Of a stretch of DNA of 64,000 nt, positions 22,302-32,272 are shown one piece after another. Below the pieces are notes generated by a model. It had not been told where the DNA came from. It saw only the letters and a list, made by a program, of their open reading frames with translations, and ran no database searches. The DNA is taken from NCBI GenBank assembly GCA_030654805.1, contig JAURWR010000028.1, positions 25,212 through 89,211 on the forward strand, written 5' to 3'. A program made the translations under genes and the position numbers. The DNA comes from Burkholderiaceae bacterium (GTDB lineage Bacteria; Pseudomonadota; Gammaproteobacteria; Burkholderiales; Burkholderiaceae_C). Every line of letters starts with the position of its first letter. Position 1 is the first letter of the stretch.

Positions 22302-22395
22302 GGTCAGCTCCGCCGCGAGCAGGGCGGGCTCGATGGAATGGCGGTGCAGGGAAGGTCGTGAAGAGAGATCGGAGGAACCGGGTGCATGTCGAGGC

Positions 22396-22404
22396 TGATA
22401 TACT
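22396..22404 (+). promoter_or_regulatory. Extended -10 promoter of rpsB
   Basis: TGATATACT provides an extended -10 (TG at 22396-22397, TATACT at 22399-22404) about 150 bases before rpsB. No good -35 hexamer is seen, which is normal for extended -10 promoters. The 22302-22395 stretch between dadA and this site shows nothing else recognisable. Confidence 0.55.
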
Positions 22405-22409
22405 CAGCG

Positions 22410-22555
22410 GGTTTTTCCGGAGCGGGTTTCAACCCCATCCGCGAACAAACACATCCGCAAATCCGGCTGCCAAAAGGTGTCACCGAGGTGTTGGATTTCT
22501 TCCAGCATCGATGGCGATTCAAGCCGGATTTTAGATTCAACCTTTGGAGTTGTTA
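22410..22555 (+). other. rpsB 5' leader, possible S2 autoregulatory region
   Basis: About 145 bases of untranslated leader lie between the predicted start site and the rpsB ATG. Leaders of rpsB in proteobacteria bind excess protein S2 to repress the rpsB-tsf mRNA. No S2-binding fold was proved here; the call is by position and length. TTTGGAG close to the ATG is the ribosome-binding site. Confidence 0.35.
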
Positions 22556-23302
22556 ATGACTGTAAGCATGCGCGAAATGCTGGAAGCCGGCGTCCATTTC
22601 GGACACCAAACCCGCTTCTGGAACCCCAAGATGGCCCCGTACATCTACGGCCATCGCAACAAAATTCACATCATCAATCTTGAAAAGACACAGCCTCTTT
22701 TCAACGATGCGATGAAGTTCCTGCGTCAGCTCGCGTCCAAGCGCGGCACCGTCCTGATGGTCGGCACCAAACGCCAGGCTCGCGAAGTCGTGGCGCTCGA
22801 AGCAGCGCGCGCCGGCATGCCATTTGTCGACCAGCGCTGGCTCGGCGGCATGCTGACCAACTTCAAGACCGTCAAGGGTTCGCTGAAGCGTCTGAAGGAC
22901 ATGCAGGCCCAGATCGAGTCGGGCACCGAGATCCGCATCAAGAAGGAAGCGCTGATGTTCCAGCGCGAACTGGCGAAGCTCGAAAAGGACATCGGGGGCA
23001 TCCAGGACATGAGTGCGTTGCCCGACGCCTTGTTCGTGATCGACGTCGGCTACCACAAGATCGCCATCGCCGAAGCCAACAAGCTCGGTATTCCGGTGGT
23101 CGGTGTGGTCGACTCGAACCACTCGCCGATCGGCATCGACTACGTGATCCCCGGCAACGACGACTCGGCCAAGGCCGTGGCGCTGTATGCCAAGGCCGTC
23201 GCGGACGCGGTGCTCGAAGGCAAGGCCAATTCCACCAACGAGGTGGTTCAGGCTGTGGCTGCCGAAGGCGACGAATTCGTGGAAGTCAGCGAAGCCCGCT
23301 GA
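22556..23302 (+). CDS. rpsB: 30S ribosomal protein S2
   Basis: Essential small-subunit protein of 248 residues. The N-terminus [20 protein letters not shown] and the [14 protein letters not shown] segment are classic S2, as is [16 protein letters not shown] in the middle. A longer in-frame start exists four codons upstream (TTG at 22544), but the ATG at 22556 has TTTGGAG at the right spacing. It is followed by a hairpin and tsf, the conserved partner. Confidence 0.98.
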   Translation: MTVSMREMLEAGVHFGHQTRFWNPKMAPYIYGHRNKIHIINLEKTQPLFNDAMKFLRQLASKRGTVLMVGTKRQAREVVALEAARAGMPFVDQRWLGGMLTNFKTVKGSLKRLKDMQAQIESGTEIRIKKEALMFQRELAKLEKDIGGIQDMSALPDALFVIDVGYHKIAIAEANKLGIPVVGVVDSNHSPIGIDYVIPGNDDSAKAVALYAKAVADAVLEGKANSTNEVVQAVAAEGDEFVEVSEAR

Positions 23303-23333
23303 GCCCGCTGATCGCCTCACCGAAGTGAGATCG

Positions 23334-23360
23334 AAAGGGGCTGCTACAGCCCCTTTTTTT
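23334..23360 (+). terminator. Intrinsic terminator/attenuator between rpsB and tsf
   Basis: AAAGGGGCTG and CAGCCCCTTT form a 10-bp stem with a CTA loop, followed by more T residues. In E. coli the same gap holds a partial terminator that lowers tsf relative to rpsB, so this is likely an attenuator rather than a full stop. Confidence 0.85.
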
Positions 23361-23423
23361 AATGTTTGAGCCTCAAGCGGTCCCGCGCCGTGCGCAGACC
23401 GCAGACCCTATGGAGAACAGGAA

Positions 23424-24341
23424 ATGACCGCAATCACAGCAAGCATGGTGGGCGAGCTGCGCGCCAAGACCGACGCGCCGATGATGGAATGCAAGAAGGC
23501 GCTGACCGAGGCCGGCGGCGACATGGAGCGCGCCGAGGAACTGCTGCGCGTCAAGCGGGGCAGCAAGGCCGGCAAGGCCGCGTCGCGCATCACCGCCGAA
23601 GGCGTGATCGTCTCGGCCGTGGTCGGCAACGCCGGTGCGCTGGTCGAAGTCAACTGCGAAACCGACTTCACCTCGAAGAACGACATGTTCCTCGCGATGG
23701 CGAATGCCTGCGCGAAGCTGGTCGCCGAGAAGAACCCGGCCGACGTGGCGGCGCTGTCGGCTCTGGCTTACTCGCAGGACGGCTACGGCCCGACGCTCGA
23801 AGACGTGCGCAAGGGTTTGATCGGCACGATCGGCGAGAACATGTCGATCCGTCGCTTCAAGCGCTACGAAGGCGCCAAGCTCGCCAGCTACCTGCATGGC
23901 ACGCGCATCGGCGTGATGGTCGAGTTCGAGGGGGACGACGTCGCTGCGAAGGATGTGGCGATGCACGTGGCGGCGATGAAGCCGGTCGCGCTGCAGGCTA
24001 GCGACGTGCCTGCCAAGCTGATCGAGACAGAGCGTTCGGTGGCGACTCAGAAGGCTGCGGAAGATGCTGAAAAGGCCAAGGCCGAAGGCAAGACGCCGCA
24101 GTCGGCCGAGATCGTCGCGAAGCGAATCGACGGCTCGGTCGCCAAGTTCCTGAAGGAAGTCAGCCTGTTCAACCAGGCCTTCGTGAAGAACGACAAGCAG
24201 ACCGTCGAGCAGATGCTCAAGGAGAAGGCCACGGTCGTGAAGGGCTTTACCCTGTACGTTGTCGGTGAAGGCATCGAGAAGAAGGTTGACGACTTCGCTG
24301 CTGAAGTGGCCGCGCAGGTGGCTGCCGCCAAGGGCGCCTGA
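23424..24341 (+). CDS. tsf: Elongation factor Ts
   Basis: Guanine-nucleotide exchange factor for EF-Tu. The 305 residues open with a UBA-like domain ([20 protein letters not shown]). The exchange core carries the signature [13 protein letters not shown] at about residues 73-85. AGGAA precedes the ATG. The length is at the long end of the family, as in other betaproteobacteria. It lies between the rpsB attenuator and pyrH. Confidence 0.98.
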   Translation: MTAITASMVGELRAKTDAPMMECKKALTEAGGDMERAEELLRVKRGSKAGKAASRITAEGVIVSAVVGNAGALVEVNCETDFTSKNDMFLAMANACAKLVAEKNPADVAALSALAYSQDGYGPTLEDVRKGLIGTIGENMSIRRFKRYEGAKLASYLHGTRIGVMVEFEGDDVAAKDVAMHVAAMKPVALQASDVPAKLIETERSVATQKAAEDAEKAKAEGKTPQSAEIVAKRIDGSVAKFLKEVSLFNQAFVKNDKQTVEQMLKEKATVVKGFTLYVVGEGIEKKVDDFAAEVAAQVAAAKGA

Positions 24342-24430
24342 AGCCCCTCGGGCCCACCGAATCGCCCGAGTCAGCGGGTGGGCCCGGTTTAGACTCCATG
24401 CAACTTCAAGCAGCACAGGAAAACCACTAC

Positions 24431-25141
24431 ATGCCCGCTTACAAGCGCATCCTGCTCAAGTTGTCCGGTGAGGCCCTCATGGGCGACGACGCCTACGGGA
24501 TCAACCGGGCCACCATCGTGAGGATGGTGCGCGAGATCCAGGAAGTGACCTTGATGGGGTGCGAGGTGGCTGTGGTGATCGGTGGCGGCAATATCTTTCG
24601 CGGCGTGGCTGGCGGTTCAGTCGGCATGGACCGGGCCACGGCGGACTACATGGGCATGCTGGCCACGGTGATGAACGCGCTGGCGCTCGCCGACACGATG
24701 CGCCAGGAAGGCATGACCGCGCGCGTCATGTCGGCCATCGCGATCGACCAGGTCGTTGAACCTTATGTGCGTCCGAAGGCTCTCCAGTACCTGGAAGAGG
24801 GCAAGGTGGTGGTGTTCGCTGCCGGCACCGGAAACCCGTTCTTCACCACCGACACTGCAGCGGCCTTGCGCGGCGCCGAGATCGGCGCCCAGATCGTGTT
24901 GAAGGCGACCAAGGTCGATGGTGTCTACACGGCCGATCCCAAGAAGGATCCGACCGCCACGCGTTTTTCTCAGATCAGTTTCGACGAGGCGATCTACCGC
25001 AATCTGCAGGTGCTGGATGCCACGGCCTTTGCGCTGTGTCGTGATCAGAAGCTGCCGATCAAGGTGTTCAGCATTTTCAAGCCGGGCGCGTTGAAGCGGG
25101 TGGTCCAGGGCGAAGACGAGGGCACGCTCGTCCATGTGTGA
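24431..25141 (+). CDS. pyrH: UMP kinase
   Basis: Bacterial-type UMP kinase of the amino-acid-kinase fold; it makes UDP for nucleotide and envelope precursor synthesis. The 236 residues start [18 protein letters not shown], with the ATP-binding KLSGEAL and the GGGNIFRG loop. The [13 protein letters not shown] segment matches the uridine-nucleotide site. The frame is open 11 codons further upstream, but AGGAAAA sits at the correct distance from this ATG. Confidence 0.98.
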   Translation: MPAYKRILLKLSGEALMGDDAYGINRATIVRMVREIQEVTLMGCEVAVVIGGGNIFRGVAGGSVGMDRATADYMGMLATVMNALALADTMRQEGMTARVMSAIAIDQVVEPYVRPKALQYLEEGKVVVFAAGTGNPFFTTDTAAALRGAEIGAQIVLKATKVDGVYTADPKKDPTATRFSQISFDEAIYRNLQVLDATAFALCRDQKLPIKVFSIFKPGALKRVVQGEDEGTLVHV

Positions 25142-25177
25142 AACCGTTGTGATCAGCCATATCAGTAGGACAGGGCG

Positions 25178-25738
25178 ATGAGCATTGCCGAAATCAAGAA
25201 GAACGCCGAACAGAAGATGGGCCGCTCGGTCGAGGCGTTCAAGACCGAGTTGCAGAAAATCCGCACCGGCCGCGCGCACCCCGGCATCCTCGACCAGGTG
25301 CAGGTCGACTATTACGGTTCGCCGGTGCCGATCAGTCAGGTGGCCAATGTCAGCTTGCTCGACGCCCGCACGATCAGCGTGCAGCCGTGGGAAAAGGGCA
25401 TGGGCGCGAAGATCGAGAAGGCCATCCGCGAAAGCGACCTGGGGCTCAATCCGTCGTCACAAGGCGACTTGATTCGCGTGCCGATGCCGGCCTTGAGCGA
25501 GGAGCGCCGCAAGGATCTGACCAAGATCGTTCGCAACGTTGGCGAAGACGCCCGGATTGCCGTTCGCAACCTGCGCCGCGACGCCAACGACCACGCCAAG
25601 CGGCTGCTCAAGGACAAGGAAATTTCTGAAGACGACGAGCGTCGTTCGCTCGACGAAGTGCAGAAGCTCACCGACCGCACGATTGCCGAGATCGACCGAC
25701 TGGTCGTGGCCAAAGAAGCCGAAGTGATGGCCGTATGA
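25178..25738 (+). CDS. frr: Ribosome recycling factor
   Basis: Splits post-termination ribosomes together with EF-G. The 186-residue protein has the family length and signatures: [19 protein letters not shown] in the N-terminal helix, the [14 protein letters not shown] beta domain, and [25 protein letters not shown]. The start is 36 bases after pyrH. Position in tsf-pyrH-frr-uppS is standard. Confidence 0.98.
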   Translation: MSIAEIKKNAEQKMGRSVEAFKTELQKIRTGRAHPGILDQVQVDYYGSPVPISQVANVSLLDARTISVQPWEKGMGAKIEKAIRESDLGLNPSSQGDLIRVPMPALSEERRKDLTKIVRNVGEDARIAVRNLRRDANDHAKRLLKDKEISEDDERRSLDEVQKLTDRTIAEIDRLVVAKEAEVMAV

Positions 25739-25786
25739 CGCAACTCGTCGTTGCGACGGCCGTCTCATGCTGAGGTTCCAGATTCA

Positions 25787-26530
25787 GTGAGTGCTTTGCC
25801 TGACGTTTCCAAGATTCCCCGTCACATTGCCATCGTGATGGACGGCAACGGCCGTTGGGCGAAGCGCCGCTTCAAGCCCCGATTCCTCGGCCACAAGCAA
25901 GGCGTCGATACGCTGGTCAACACGGTGCTGGCTTGTGCCGATCGAGGTGTTGAGTACCTGACAGTGTTCGCCTTCTCGTCCGAGAACTGGAAGCGGCCCA
26001 ACGACGAGGTATCGGGTCTGATGTCGCTGGTCTTGCTGGCGGTGTCGAAGTACCTCGGCGTGATGCACAAGAACAACGTGCGGGTGCGCATCGTCGGTGA
26101 CCGGACCGACATCGCTGAACACGTGCGCGAGGCCTGGGACCACGCAGAGAGCAGCACGAAAAACAACACCCGTATCACGCTGTCGGTTGCCTTCAATTAC
26201 GGTGGCCGCTGGGATGTCGTGCAGGCATGCCAGCGTGCTATGCGTGATGGCGTCAGTGCCGACGAGCTCGACGAAGCCACGCTCAGCCGCTACATGGCGT
26301 TGAGCCATGCGCCCGATCCGGATCTGTTCATCCGCACCGGTGGTGAGGTGCGCATAAGCAATTTCCTGCTGTGGCAGACGGCGTACTCGGAGTTGTGCTT
26401 TTCCGAGTGCCTCTGGCCCGAATTCGGTGAAGCCGAACTTGATGCCGCCCTGGCGGATTACGCCCGCCGCGATCGCCGGTTCGGCGCCATTGAGGAAGCG
26501 ACTGCGGTCGAGCTCCCGCTGGCGCGCTGA
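25787..26530 (+). CDS. uppS: Undecaprenyl diphosphate synthase (cis-prenyltransferase)
   Basis: Builds C55-PP, the lipid carrier for peptidoglycan and O-antigen, from IPP and FPP. Signature blocks are intact: HIAIVMDGNGRWAKRR with the catalytic Asp, FAFSSENW, and GGEVRISNFLLWQTAYSEL. The start is uncertain: GTG at 25787 gives 247 residues and the usual N-terminal length, with GAGG 11 bases upstream; a TTG at 25751 is also in frame. The stop is 2 bases before cdsA. Confidence 0.95.
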   Translation: MSALPDVSKIPRHIAIVMDGNGRWAKRRFKPRFLGHKQGVDTLVNTVLACADRGVEYLTVFAFSSENWKRPNDEVSGLMSLVLLAVSKYLGVMHKNNVRVRIVGDRTDIAEHVREAWDHAESSTKNNTRITLSVAFNYGGRWDVVQACQRAMRDGVSADELDEATLSRYMALSHAPDPDLFIRTGGEVRISNFLLWQTAYSELCFSECLWPEFGEAELDAALADYARRDRRFGAIEEATAVELPLAR

Positions 26531-26532
26531 CG

Positions 26533-27369
26533 ATGCTCAAGCAACGGGTCATCACGGCAGTGATTTTGCTGGGCATCGTTCTACCCGCGTTGTTCGCATC
26601 GGCGCCGCTGCCTTTTGCTGCACTCACCCTGGTCTTCATTGCGGCAGCCGGCTGGGAATGGGTGCGCCTCAACGGCGGTCGCTCACCTTCGGCCATCGGT
26701 TTCGGTCTGCTGCTGGGCGGCGCGTGCGCGCTCGCTCTCGGTGCCGGCTGGGAACGCAGTGCGCCGCCGTCGGTGTGGTGGGCCGCGATGGGGGTGTGGG
26801 TTCTCGGCGGATCCTGGGCGCTGAAGGCCGGGCCCGCAGGCTGGGGCCTCCTTCCACCAGGCTTGCGCTGGGCGATTGGATTGATCGGCTTGTGGCTGGC
26901 GTGGCTGGCGCTGGCCAGCGCGCGCACCCTGGGCGTCAATTTCATCCTGTCGATCTTCAGTCTTGTGTGGGTGTCAGACATTGCTGCCTATTTCGGCGGC
27001 CGTGCTTTCGGCAAACGAAAATTGGCCCTGGCGATCAGTCCCGGCAAGAGCTGGGAAGGTGTCTGGAGCGGCATGGTCGGGGTCCTGGTGCTGGCAGTGC
27101 TTTGGATGCTCGCGGACCGCAGGTGGACGCTGGGCTCGCCGAGCCTGTTCACGCATCTCTATGCTCAGCACGGTGTGATCGGACTGGTGCTGGTCAGTAT
27201 TTTTCTGGTCACGATGGGGGTGGTCGGCGATTTGGTCGAGTCGCTGGTCAAGCGCCATGCCGGTGCGAAGGACAGCAGCGGCTTGCTGCCCGGGCACGGC
27301 GGCGTGCTCGATCGCGTCGATGCGCTGCTGCCGGTGTTTCCGTTGGCTTTGGCCCTCAGTTCCGTCTGA
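26533..27369 (+). CDS. cdsA: Phosphatidate cytidylyltransferase
   Basis: Makes CDP-diacylglycerol, the branch point for all phospholipids. The 278-residue protein is mostly membrane helices, at least seven by eye. The family signature SLVKRHAGAKDSSGLLPGHG then DRVDALLPVFP lies at about residues 236-275. It sits between uppS and dxr in the conserved order; the start follows the uppS stop by two bases, so coupling is likely. Confidence 0.97.
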   Translation: MLKQRVITAVILLGIVLPALFASAPLPFAALTLVFIAAAGWEWVRLNGGRSPSAIGFGLLLGGACALALGAGWERSAPPSVWWAAMGVWVLGGSWALKAGPAGWGLLPPGLRWAIGLIGLWLAWLALASARTLGVNFILSIFSLVWVSDIAAYFGGRAFGKRKLALAISPGKSWEGVWSGMVGVLVLAVLWMLADRRWTLGSPSLFTHLYAQHGVIGLVLVSIFLVTMGVVGDLVESLVKRHAGAKDSSGLLPGHGGVLDRVDALLPVFPLALALSSV

Positions 27370-27381
27370 CTTCGGTGTGAC

Positions 27382-28581
27382 ATGACCCGTCTCAACAGTC
27401 GCTTGCGTATCTGCATCCTCGGGTCCACGGGATCGATCGGAACCAGCACGCTCGACGTGCTGTCGCGCCATCCCGAGCGCTTCGAGGTGTTCGCGCTGAC
27501 CGCGCATCAGCGCGTCGACGAGTTGCTGGCGCAATGCCTGACGTGGCGACCGAAATTCGCGGTGCTGCCCGAGTCCGGTCCCGCGCAGACGCTGCAAGCG
27601 CAGCTGCGCGATGCCGGCAGCGACACCGCGGTGCTGGTCGGCCCGCAGGCGCTGTGCGAGATGGCCTCGCACCCCGACGTCGACGCGGTGATGGCCGCGA
27701 TCGTCGGCGCGGCCGGGCTGCCACCGTGTCTGGCCGCCGCCCGCGCGGGCAAGCGCCTGATGCTTGCCAACAAAGAAGCGCTCGTGGTTGGCGGCGCGCT
27801 GTTCATGTCTGCGGTACGCGAAGGCGGGGCCCACCTGCTGCCGATCGACAGCGAGCATTCTGCGATTTTCCAGTGTCTGCCCGAAGACCGCCGCGCCTGG
27901 CCGGCGCGCATCGACCACATCATCCTGACGGCCTCAGGCGGCCCGTTCCGCACGCGTGATGTGGACACGCTGTCCAGCGTCACGCCCGACCAGGCCTGCG
28001 CGCATCCGAACTGGGTCATGGGTCGCAAGATCTCGGTCGACTCGGCGACGATGATGAACAAGGCGCTGGAAGTGATCGAGGCCCGCTGGCTGTTCGATCT
28101 GACGCCCGAGCAGATCAAGGTCGTCATCCATCCCCAGAGCATCGTGCATTCGATGGTCGTGTGTCGCGACCATTCGGTGCTGGCGCAGATGGGTACGCCC
28201 GACATGCGTGTGCCGATTGCCTACGGACTGTCCTTTCCTGAGCGCATGGCCTCGGGCGCCGGGCTGCTCGACTTCACATCGTTGTCGGCTCTCACCTTCG
28301 AGCCGGCCGATTTTCAGCGCTACCCCGGATTGCCGCTGGCCTGGGAGACGCTGCGCGGGCCGGAAGGCAGCACGGCCGTTTTGAATGCCGCGAATGAGGT
28401 TGCTGTGGCGGCGTTCCTGGCCGGCACCATCGGCTTCGACGGCATACACGAGGTCAACGTTCGAACCCTCGGGTCGGTGCGGCCCGAGCCCGACGAGTGC
28501 TGTTCGGTCGAGGGCCTGATCGAGCTCGACGCACGGGTGCGTCGCGCGGCATCGAAACAGGCGGAGCGGCTCGCTCGATGA
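27382..28581 (+). CDS. dxr: 1-deoxy-D-xylulose 5-phosphate reductoisomerase
   Basis: Second enzyme of the MEP pathway; converts DXP to MEP with NADPH. The 399 residues contain the NADPH loop GSTGSIGTSTLDV at about residues 14-26, LANKEALVVGG, the metal-site segment DSEHSAIFQ, and SATMMNKALEVIEARWLF. ispG of the same pathway is at 3750. The stop overlaps rseP as ATGA. Confidence 0.97.
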   Translation: MTRLNSRLRICILGSTGSIGTSTLDVLSRHPERFEVFALTAHQRVDELLAQCLTWRPKFAVLPESGPAQTLQAQLRDAGSDTAVLVGPQALCEMASHPDVDAVMAAIVGAAGLPPCLAAARAGKRLMLANKEALVVGGALFMSAVREGGAHLLPIDSEHSAIFQCLPEDRRAWPARIDHIILTASGGPFRTRDVDTLSSVTPDQACAHPNWVMGRKISVDSATMMNKALEVIEARWLFDLTPEQIKVVIHPQSIVHSMVVCRDHSVLAQMGTPDMRVPIAYGLSFPERMASGAGLLDFTSLSALTFEPADFQRYPGLPLAWETLRGPEGSTAVLNAANEVAVAAFLAGTIGFDGIHEVNVRTLGSVRPEPDECCSVEGLIELDARVRRAASKQAERLAR

Positions 28582-29948
28582 TCACCACCGTGCTGGCCTT
28601 CGCGCTGACGCTCGGCGTGCTGATCGTCGTTCACGAGTACGGCCACTACCGCGTCGCGGTTGCCTGCGGAGTCAAGGTGCTGCGCTTCTCGGTCGGGTTC
28701 GGCCGCGTGCTGTGGCGGCGTCAGGCCACACCGGACAGCACCGAGTTCGTCTTGTCGGCGCTTCCTCTGGGCGGCTACGTGCGCATGCTCGACGAACGCG
28801 AAGGACCGGTGGCTGCCTCGGAACTCAGTCGGTCCTTCACCAGGCAGTCGCTCTGGAAGCGTTCCGCGATCGTTGCTGCCGGGCCGATCGCCAACCTCAT
28901 GCTTGCGGTCGTGCTGTATGCCTGTGCGCACTGGATCGGCATGGACGAACCCAAGGCGGTGCTCGGTGCCCCGTTGGCCCGAAGCGTGGCTGCGGATGCC
29001 GGTTTGCAGGCGGGCGACTGGGTTCAGGCCGCATCGACCGACGGCGAAGACTGGACCGAGGTGATGTCGATGACTGACTTCGTCTGGCGGGTCACGCAAG
29101 CGGTGCTTGAAAACGAGAGCCTGCACCTGCGTGTGAGCGATGCACGTGGTCAGCACGATCGCAGCGTGGTGCTGCCGCTCGATCGAATCGAGGGCCGCGA
29201 GCTCGATGCGCAGTTGATCCGCCGCATCGGCCTGGGCGGCGTCTACACCGAGCCGGTGATGGGCGAGGTCAAGCCGGGTGGCCCGGCTGCCGCTGCCGGC
29301 GTGCGTGCGGCGGACCGCGTGCTGTCCGTCGATGGTGTGGTTGTCGCCGATGCCGCGAGCCTGCGTGAACGCATCCGGGCCAGCGCGGCTGAGGCCGACC
29401 CCTCACCACAGGCGTGGCGTGTCGAGCGGGCCGGGCAGGCGATCGATCTGGTGGTCCAGCCGGTGGTCGTCACCGATGGGGACCGACGCATCGGCCGCAT
29501 CGAGGCCTTCATCGGTGGGCCGCCCGAGATGGTCATGGTGCGTTACGGTTTCTTCGATGGCCTGTCGCGTGCGGTGACGCGCACCTGGGACACCTCGCTG
29601 CTGACACTCAAGATGTTCGGCCGGATGGTGATCGGCGAGGCGTCTCTGAAGAACCTCACCGGCCCGCTGACGATTGCCGATTACGCAGGTCAGTCGGTGC
29701 GGGTCGGATTTGCCTACTACCTCGGCTTTCTGGCCGTGGTCAGCATCAGCCTGGGTGTGCTGAACCTGCTGCCGCTGCCCATGCTCGACGGCGGACACCT
29801 CATGTACCATCTTTTCGAAGCGATGACGGGGCGCCCGGTCCCGGACTTGTGGCTTGAACGCCTGCAGCGCGGGGGGGTGGCCATCATGCTGATGCTGATG
29901 TCCATTGCTCTCTTCAACGACGTGGCCCGCCTGATGGGCCTGCACTGA
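28578..29948 (+). CDS. rseP: Site-2 membrane metalloprotease RseP
   Basis: Intramembrane zinc protease that cuts RseA to release sigma-E and clears signal-peptide remnants. The active-site HEYGH is at residues 19-23 in the first membrane helix. Two PDZ domains follow (about 110-200 and 205-300), and the third metal ligand lies in NLLPLPMLDGGHLMYH near residue 395. Length 456 matches the family. The ATG overlaps the dxr stop, and bamA follows 8 bases after the stop, so the protease and its envelope client pathway share a transcript. Confidence 0.95.
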   Translation: MITTVLAFALTLGVLIVVHEYGHYRVAVACGVKVLRFSVGFGRVLWRRQATPDSTEFVLSALPLGGYVRMLDEREGPVAASELSRSFTRQSLWKRSAIVAAGPIANLMLAVVLYACAHWIGMDEPKAVLGAPLARSVAADAGLQAGDWVQAASTDGEDWTEVMSMTDFVWRVTQAVLENESLHLRVSDARGQHDRSVVLPLDRIEGRELDAQLIRRIGLGGVYTEPVMGEVKPGGPAAAAGVRAADRVLSVDGVVVADAASLRERIRASAAEADPSPQAWRVERAGQAIDLVVQPVVVTDGDRRIGRIEAFIGGPPEMVMVRYGFFDGLSRAVTRTWDTSLLTLKMFGRMVIGEASLKNLTGPLTIADYAGQSVRVGFAYYLGFLAVVSISLGVLNLLPLPMLDGGHLMYHLFEAMTGRPVPDLWLERLQRGGVAIMLMLMSIALFNDVARLMGLH

Positions 29949-29956
29949 TTTCTCCT

Positions 29957-32272
29957 ATGCGACCCACCTTGCGTATTCCTCTCCGCTCGACCTCGTTTCG
30001 CCCCTCGCTGTTCTCTCTCGTTCTCGCAGCGGCCTTGCACACCGGGTCGGCGTGGGCGGTCGAACCGTTCAAGCTGGTCGACATCCGCGTGGAAGGGCTG
30101 CAACGCAGCGATGCCGGCACGGTGTTCGCGTCGCTGCCGTTCCGCATCGGCGACACCTACACCGATGAAAAGGGCGTGGCCGCTTTGCGGGCCTTGTTTG
30201 CCACGGGCTTGTACAAGGACGTGCGCATCCAGATCGATGGCTCGGTGGTGGTGGTCGTCGTCGACGAGCGCTCGGTCATCGGCAGCATCGATTTCGCCGG
30301 TACAAAGGAATTCGAGAAGGACGCACTCGTCAAGGCACTGAAGGATTTCGGAGTTGGCGAGGGACAGCCCTTCGACAAGGCGCTGGCCGACCGGGCCGAG
30401 CAGGAACTCAAGCGCCAGTACCTCAGCCGCAGCCTCTACGGCGTCGAGGTCGTGACCACCGTGACACCGATGGAGCGCAACCGCGTCAACGTGACGTTCA
30501 CCGTCACCGAAGGGTCGGCGGCCAAGATCAAGGAACTCCGCATTCTGGGCAACTCCGCATTCAGCGAAAGCGCCTTGAAGGGTCTGCTCGAGCTCAATGA
30601 CGGTGGCTGGCTGACCTGGTACACCAAGTCGGACCGCTACTCGCGTGCCAAGCTGAACGCCGACCTCGAAACGCTGCGGGCCTACTACCTCAATCGGGGC
30701 TATCTCGAATTCAGCGTCGAGTCGACGCAGGTCGCTATCTCTCCCGACAAGCAGGACATCACCATCACGATCAACCTGAACGAGGGCCAGGCCTACACCG
30801 TCACCTCTGTGAAGCTCGAAGGCGAGTACCTGTCGAAGGAAGACGACTTCAAGTCGCTCGTCACCATCAAGCCAGGCGAGCCGTATCGCGCTGAAGCCGT
30901 TGCGGAAACCACCAAGGCGTTCACCGAACGGTTCGGTACCTTCGGCTATGCATTTGCGCGGATCGAGGCTCGGCCCGAGATCGACCGGGTCAATGGACGC
31001 GTCGATCTGACCTTGGTTGCCAACCCGCAGCGGCGCGTCTATGTGCGTCGGATCAACGTGGCAGGAAACGCGCGCACCCGTGATGAGGTGGTACGCCGGG
31101 AATTTCGTCAGTTCGAGTCGTCCTGGTACGACGGGAACAAGATCAAGCTGTCGCGCGATCGGGTCGACCGGCTCGGCTACTTCAGCGATGTCAACATCGA
31201 CACCAACGAGGTGCCCGGTACATCCGACCAGGTCGACCTGGTTCTGACCATCAAGGAAAAACCGACCGGCAATCTGCTTCTGGGAGCCGGCTTCTCCAGC
31301 GCAGACAAGATTTCACTGACGGCGTCGGTGAAGCAGGAAAACGTCTTCGGCACCGGCAACTATCTGGGCTTGGAGTTCAACACCAGCAAGTCGCAGCGGA
31401 CCATCGTTCTGAGCACGATCGATCCCTACTTCACCGTCGATGGCATCTCTCGTGCATTCGACCTCTATTACCGGACGTCTTCGCCGCTGAACAGCCAGGG
31501 CGAGGACTACAAGCTCGTCACCCCCGGGGGCTCGGTGCGCTTTGGTGTCCCGTTCAGCGAGTTCGACACCGTGTTCTTCGGTATCGGCTATGAGCGCACC
31601 GAGATACAAGGCACCAACAACCTGCCCGACAGCTATTTCCGCTACCGGGAGCAATTCGGGTCCACCAGTTCGTCGGTACCGCTGACGATCGGCTGGACGC
31701 GCGATCAGCGTGACAGCGCGCTGGTGCCCACTCGCGGCCGTTTCCAGCGCGTCAACGTTGACCTGGGACTCCTCGGCGATCAGCGTTACTTGCGTGCCAA
31801 CCTGCAGTACCAGGAGTACTTCACTCCGTTCCAGCGAGTCACCTTGGGTCTCAATGCCGAGTTCGGATACGGCAAGGGTCTGGGTGGTCGCCCGTACCCG
31901 ATTTTCAAGAACTTCTTCGGTGGTGGTTTGGGCACGGTGCGTGGTTTCGACCAAGGGTCACTCGGTGGGGTCGACAACCTCGGGGCCTACCTGGGCGGCA
32001 ATCGCCGCCTCAACATCAACAGCGAGCTGTACCTGCCGCTGCCTGGTACCGGCAACGATCGGACGTTGCGCTGGTTTGCCTACACGGACATCGGCAACGT
32101 GTGGGCCGTCAGCGACAAGATGACCCTGGACAGTCTGCGGGCATCGGTGGGTCTGGGTCTGAGCTGGATTTCGCCGGTCGGCCCCCTCAAGATCAGCTAT
32201 GGCACGCCAATCAAGAAAGAGCCAACAGATAGAATCCAGCGTCTTCAATTTCAACTCGGGACCGCGTTTTGA
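29957..32272 (+). CDS. bamA: Outer-membrane protein assembly factor BamA
   Basis: Core Omp85 barrel of the BAM complex. The 771-residue precursor has a signal peptide ending around SAWA-VEPF. Five POTRA domains follow (first: FKLVDIRVEGLQRSDAGTVF), then a C-terminal 16-stranded barrel from about residue 430. The conserved lid-lock motif VRGF is seen in LGTVRGFDQGS. The protein ends FQLGTAF, an aromatic C-terminal strand as expected for a barrel. The stop overlaps the skp start as TGATG. Confidence 0.97.
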   Translation: MRPTLRIPLRSTSFRPSLFSLVLAAALHTGSAWAVEPFKLVDIRVEGLQRSDAGTVFASLPFRIGDTYTDEKGVAALRALFATGLYKDVRIQIDGSVVVVVVDERSVIGSIDFAGTKEFEKDALVKALKDFGVGEGQPFDKALADRAEQELKRQYLSRSLYGVEVVTTVTPMERNRVNVTFTVTEGSAAKIKELRILGNSAFSESALKGLLELNDGGWLTWYTKSDRYSRAKLNADLETLRAYYLNRGYLEFSVESTQVAISPDKQDITITINLNEGQAYTVTSVKLEGEYLSKEDDFKSLVTIKPGEPYRAEAVAETTKAFTERFGTFGYAFARIEARPEIDRVNGRVDLTLVANPQRRVYVRRINVAGNARTRDEVVRREFRQFESSWYDGNKIKLSRDRVDRLGYFSDVNIDTNEVPGTSDQVDLVLTIKEKPTGNLLLGAGFSSADKISLTASVKQENVFGTGNYLGLEFNTSKSQRTIVLSTIDPYFTVDGISRAFDLYYRTSSPLNSQGEDYKLVTPGGSVRFGVPFSEFDTVFFGIGYERTEIQGTNNLPDSYFRYREQFGSTSSSVPLTIGWTRDQRDSALVPTRGRFQRVNVDLGLLGDQRYLRANLQYQEYFTPFQRVTLGLNAEFGYGKGLGGRPYPIFKNFFGGGLGTVRGFDQGSLGGVDNLGAYLGGNRRLNINSELYLPLPGTGNDRTLRWFAYTDIGNVWAVSDKMTLDSLRASVGLGLSWISPVGPLKISYGTPIKKEPTDRIQRLQFQLGTAF

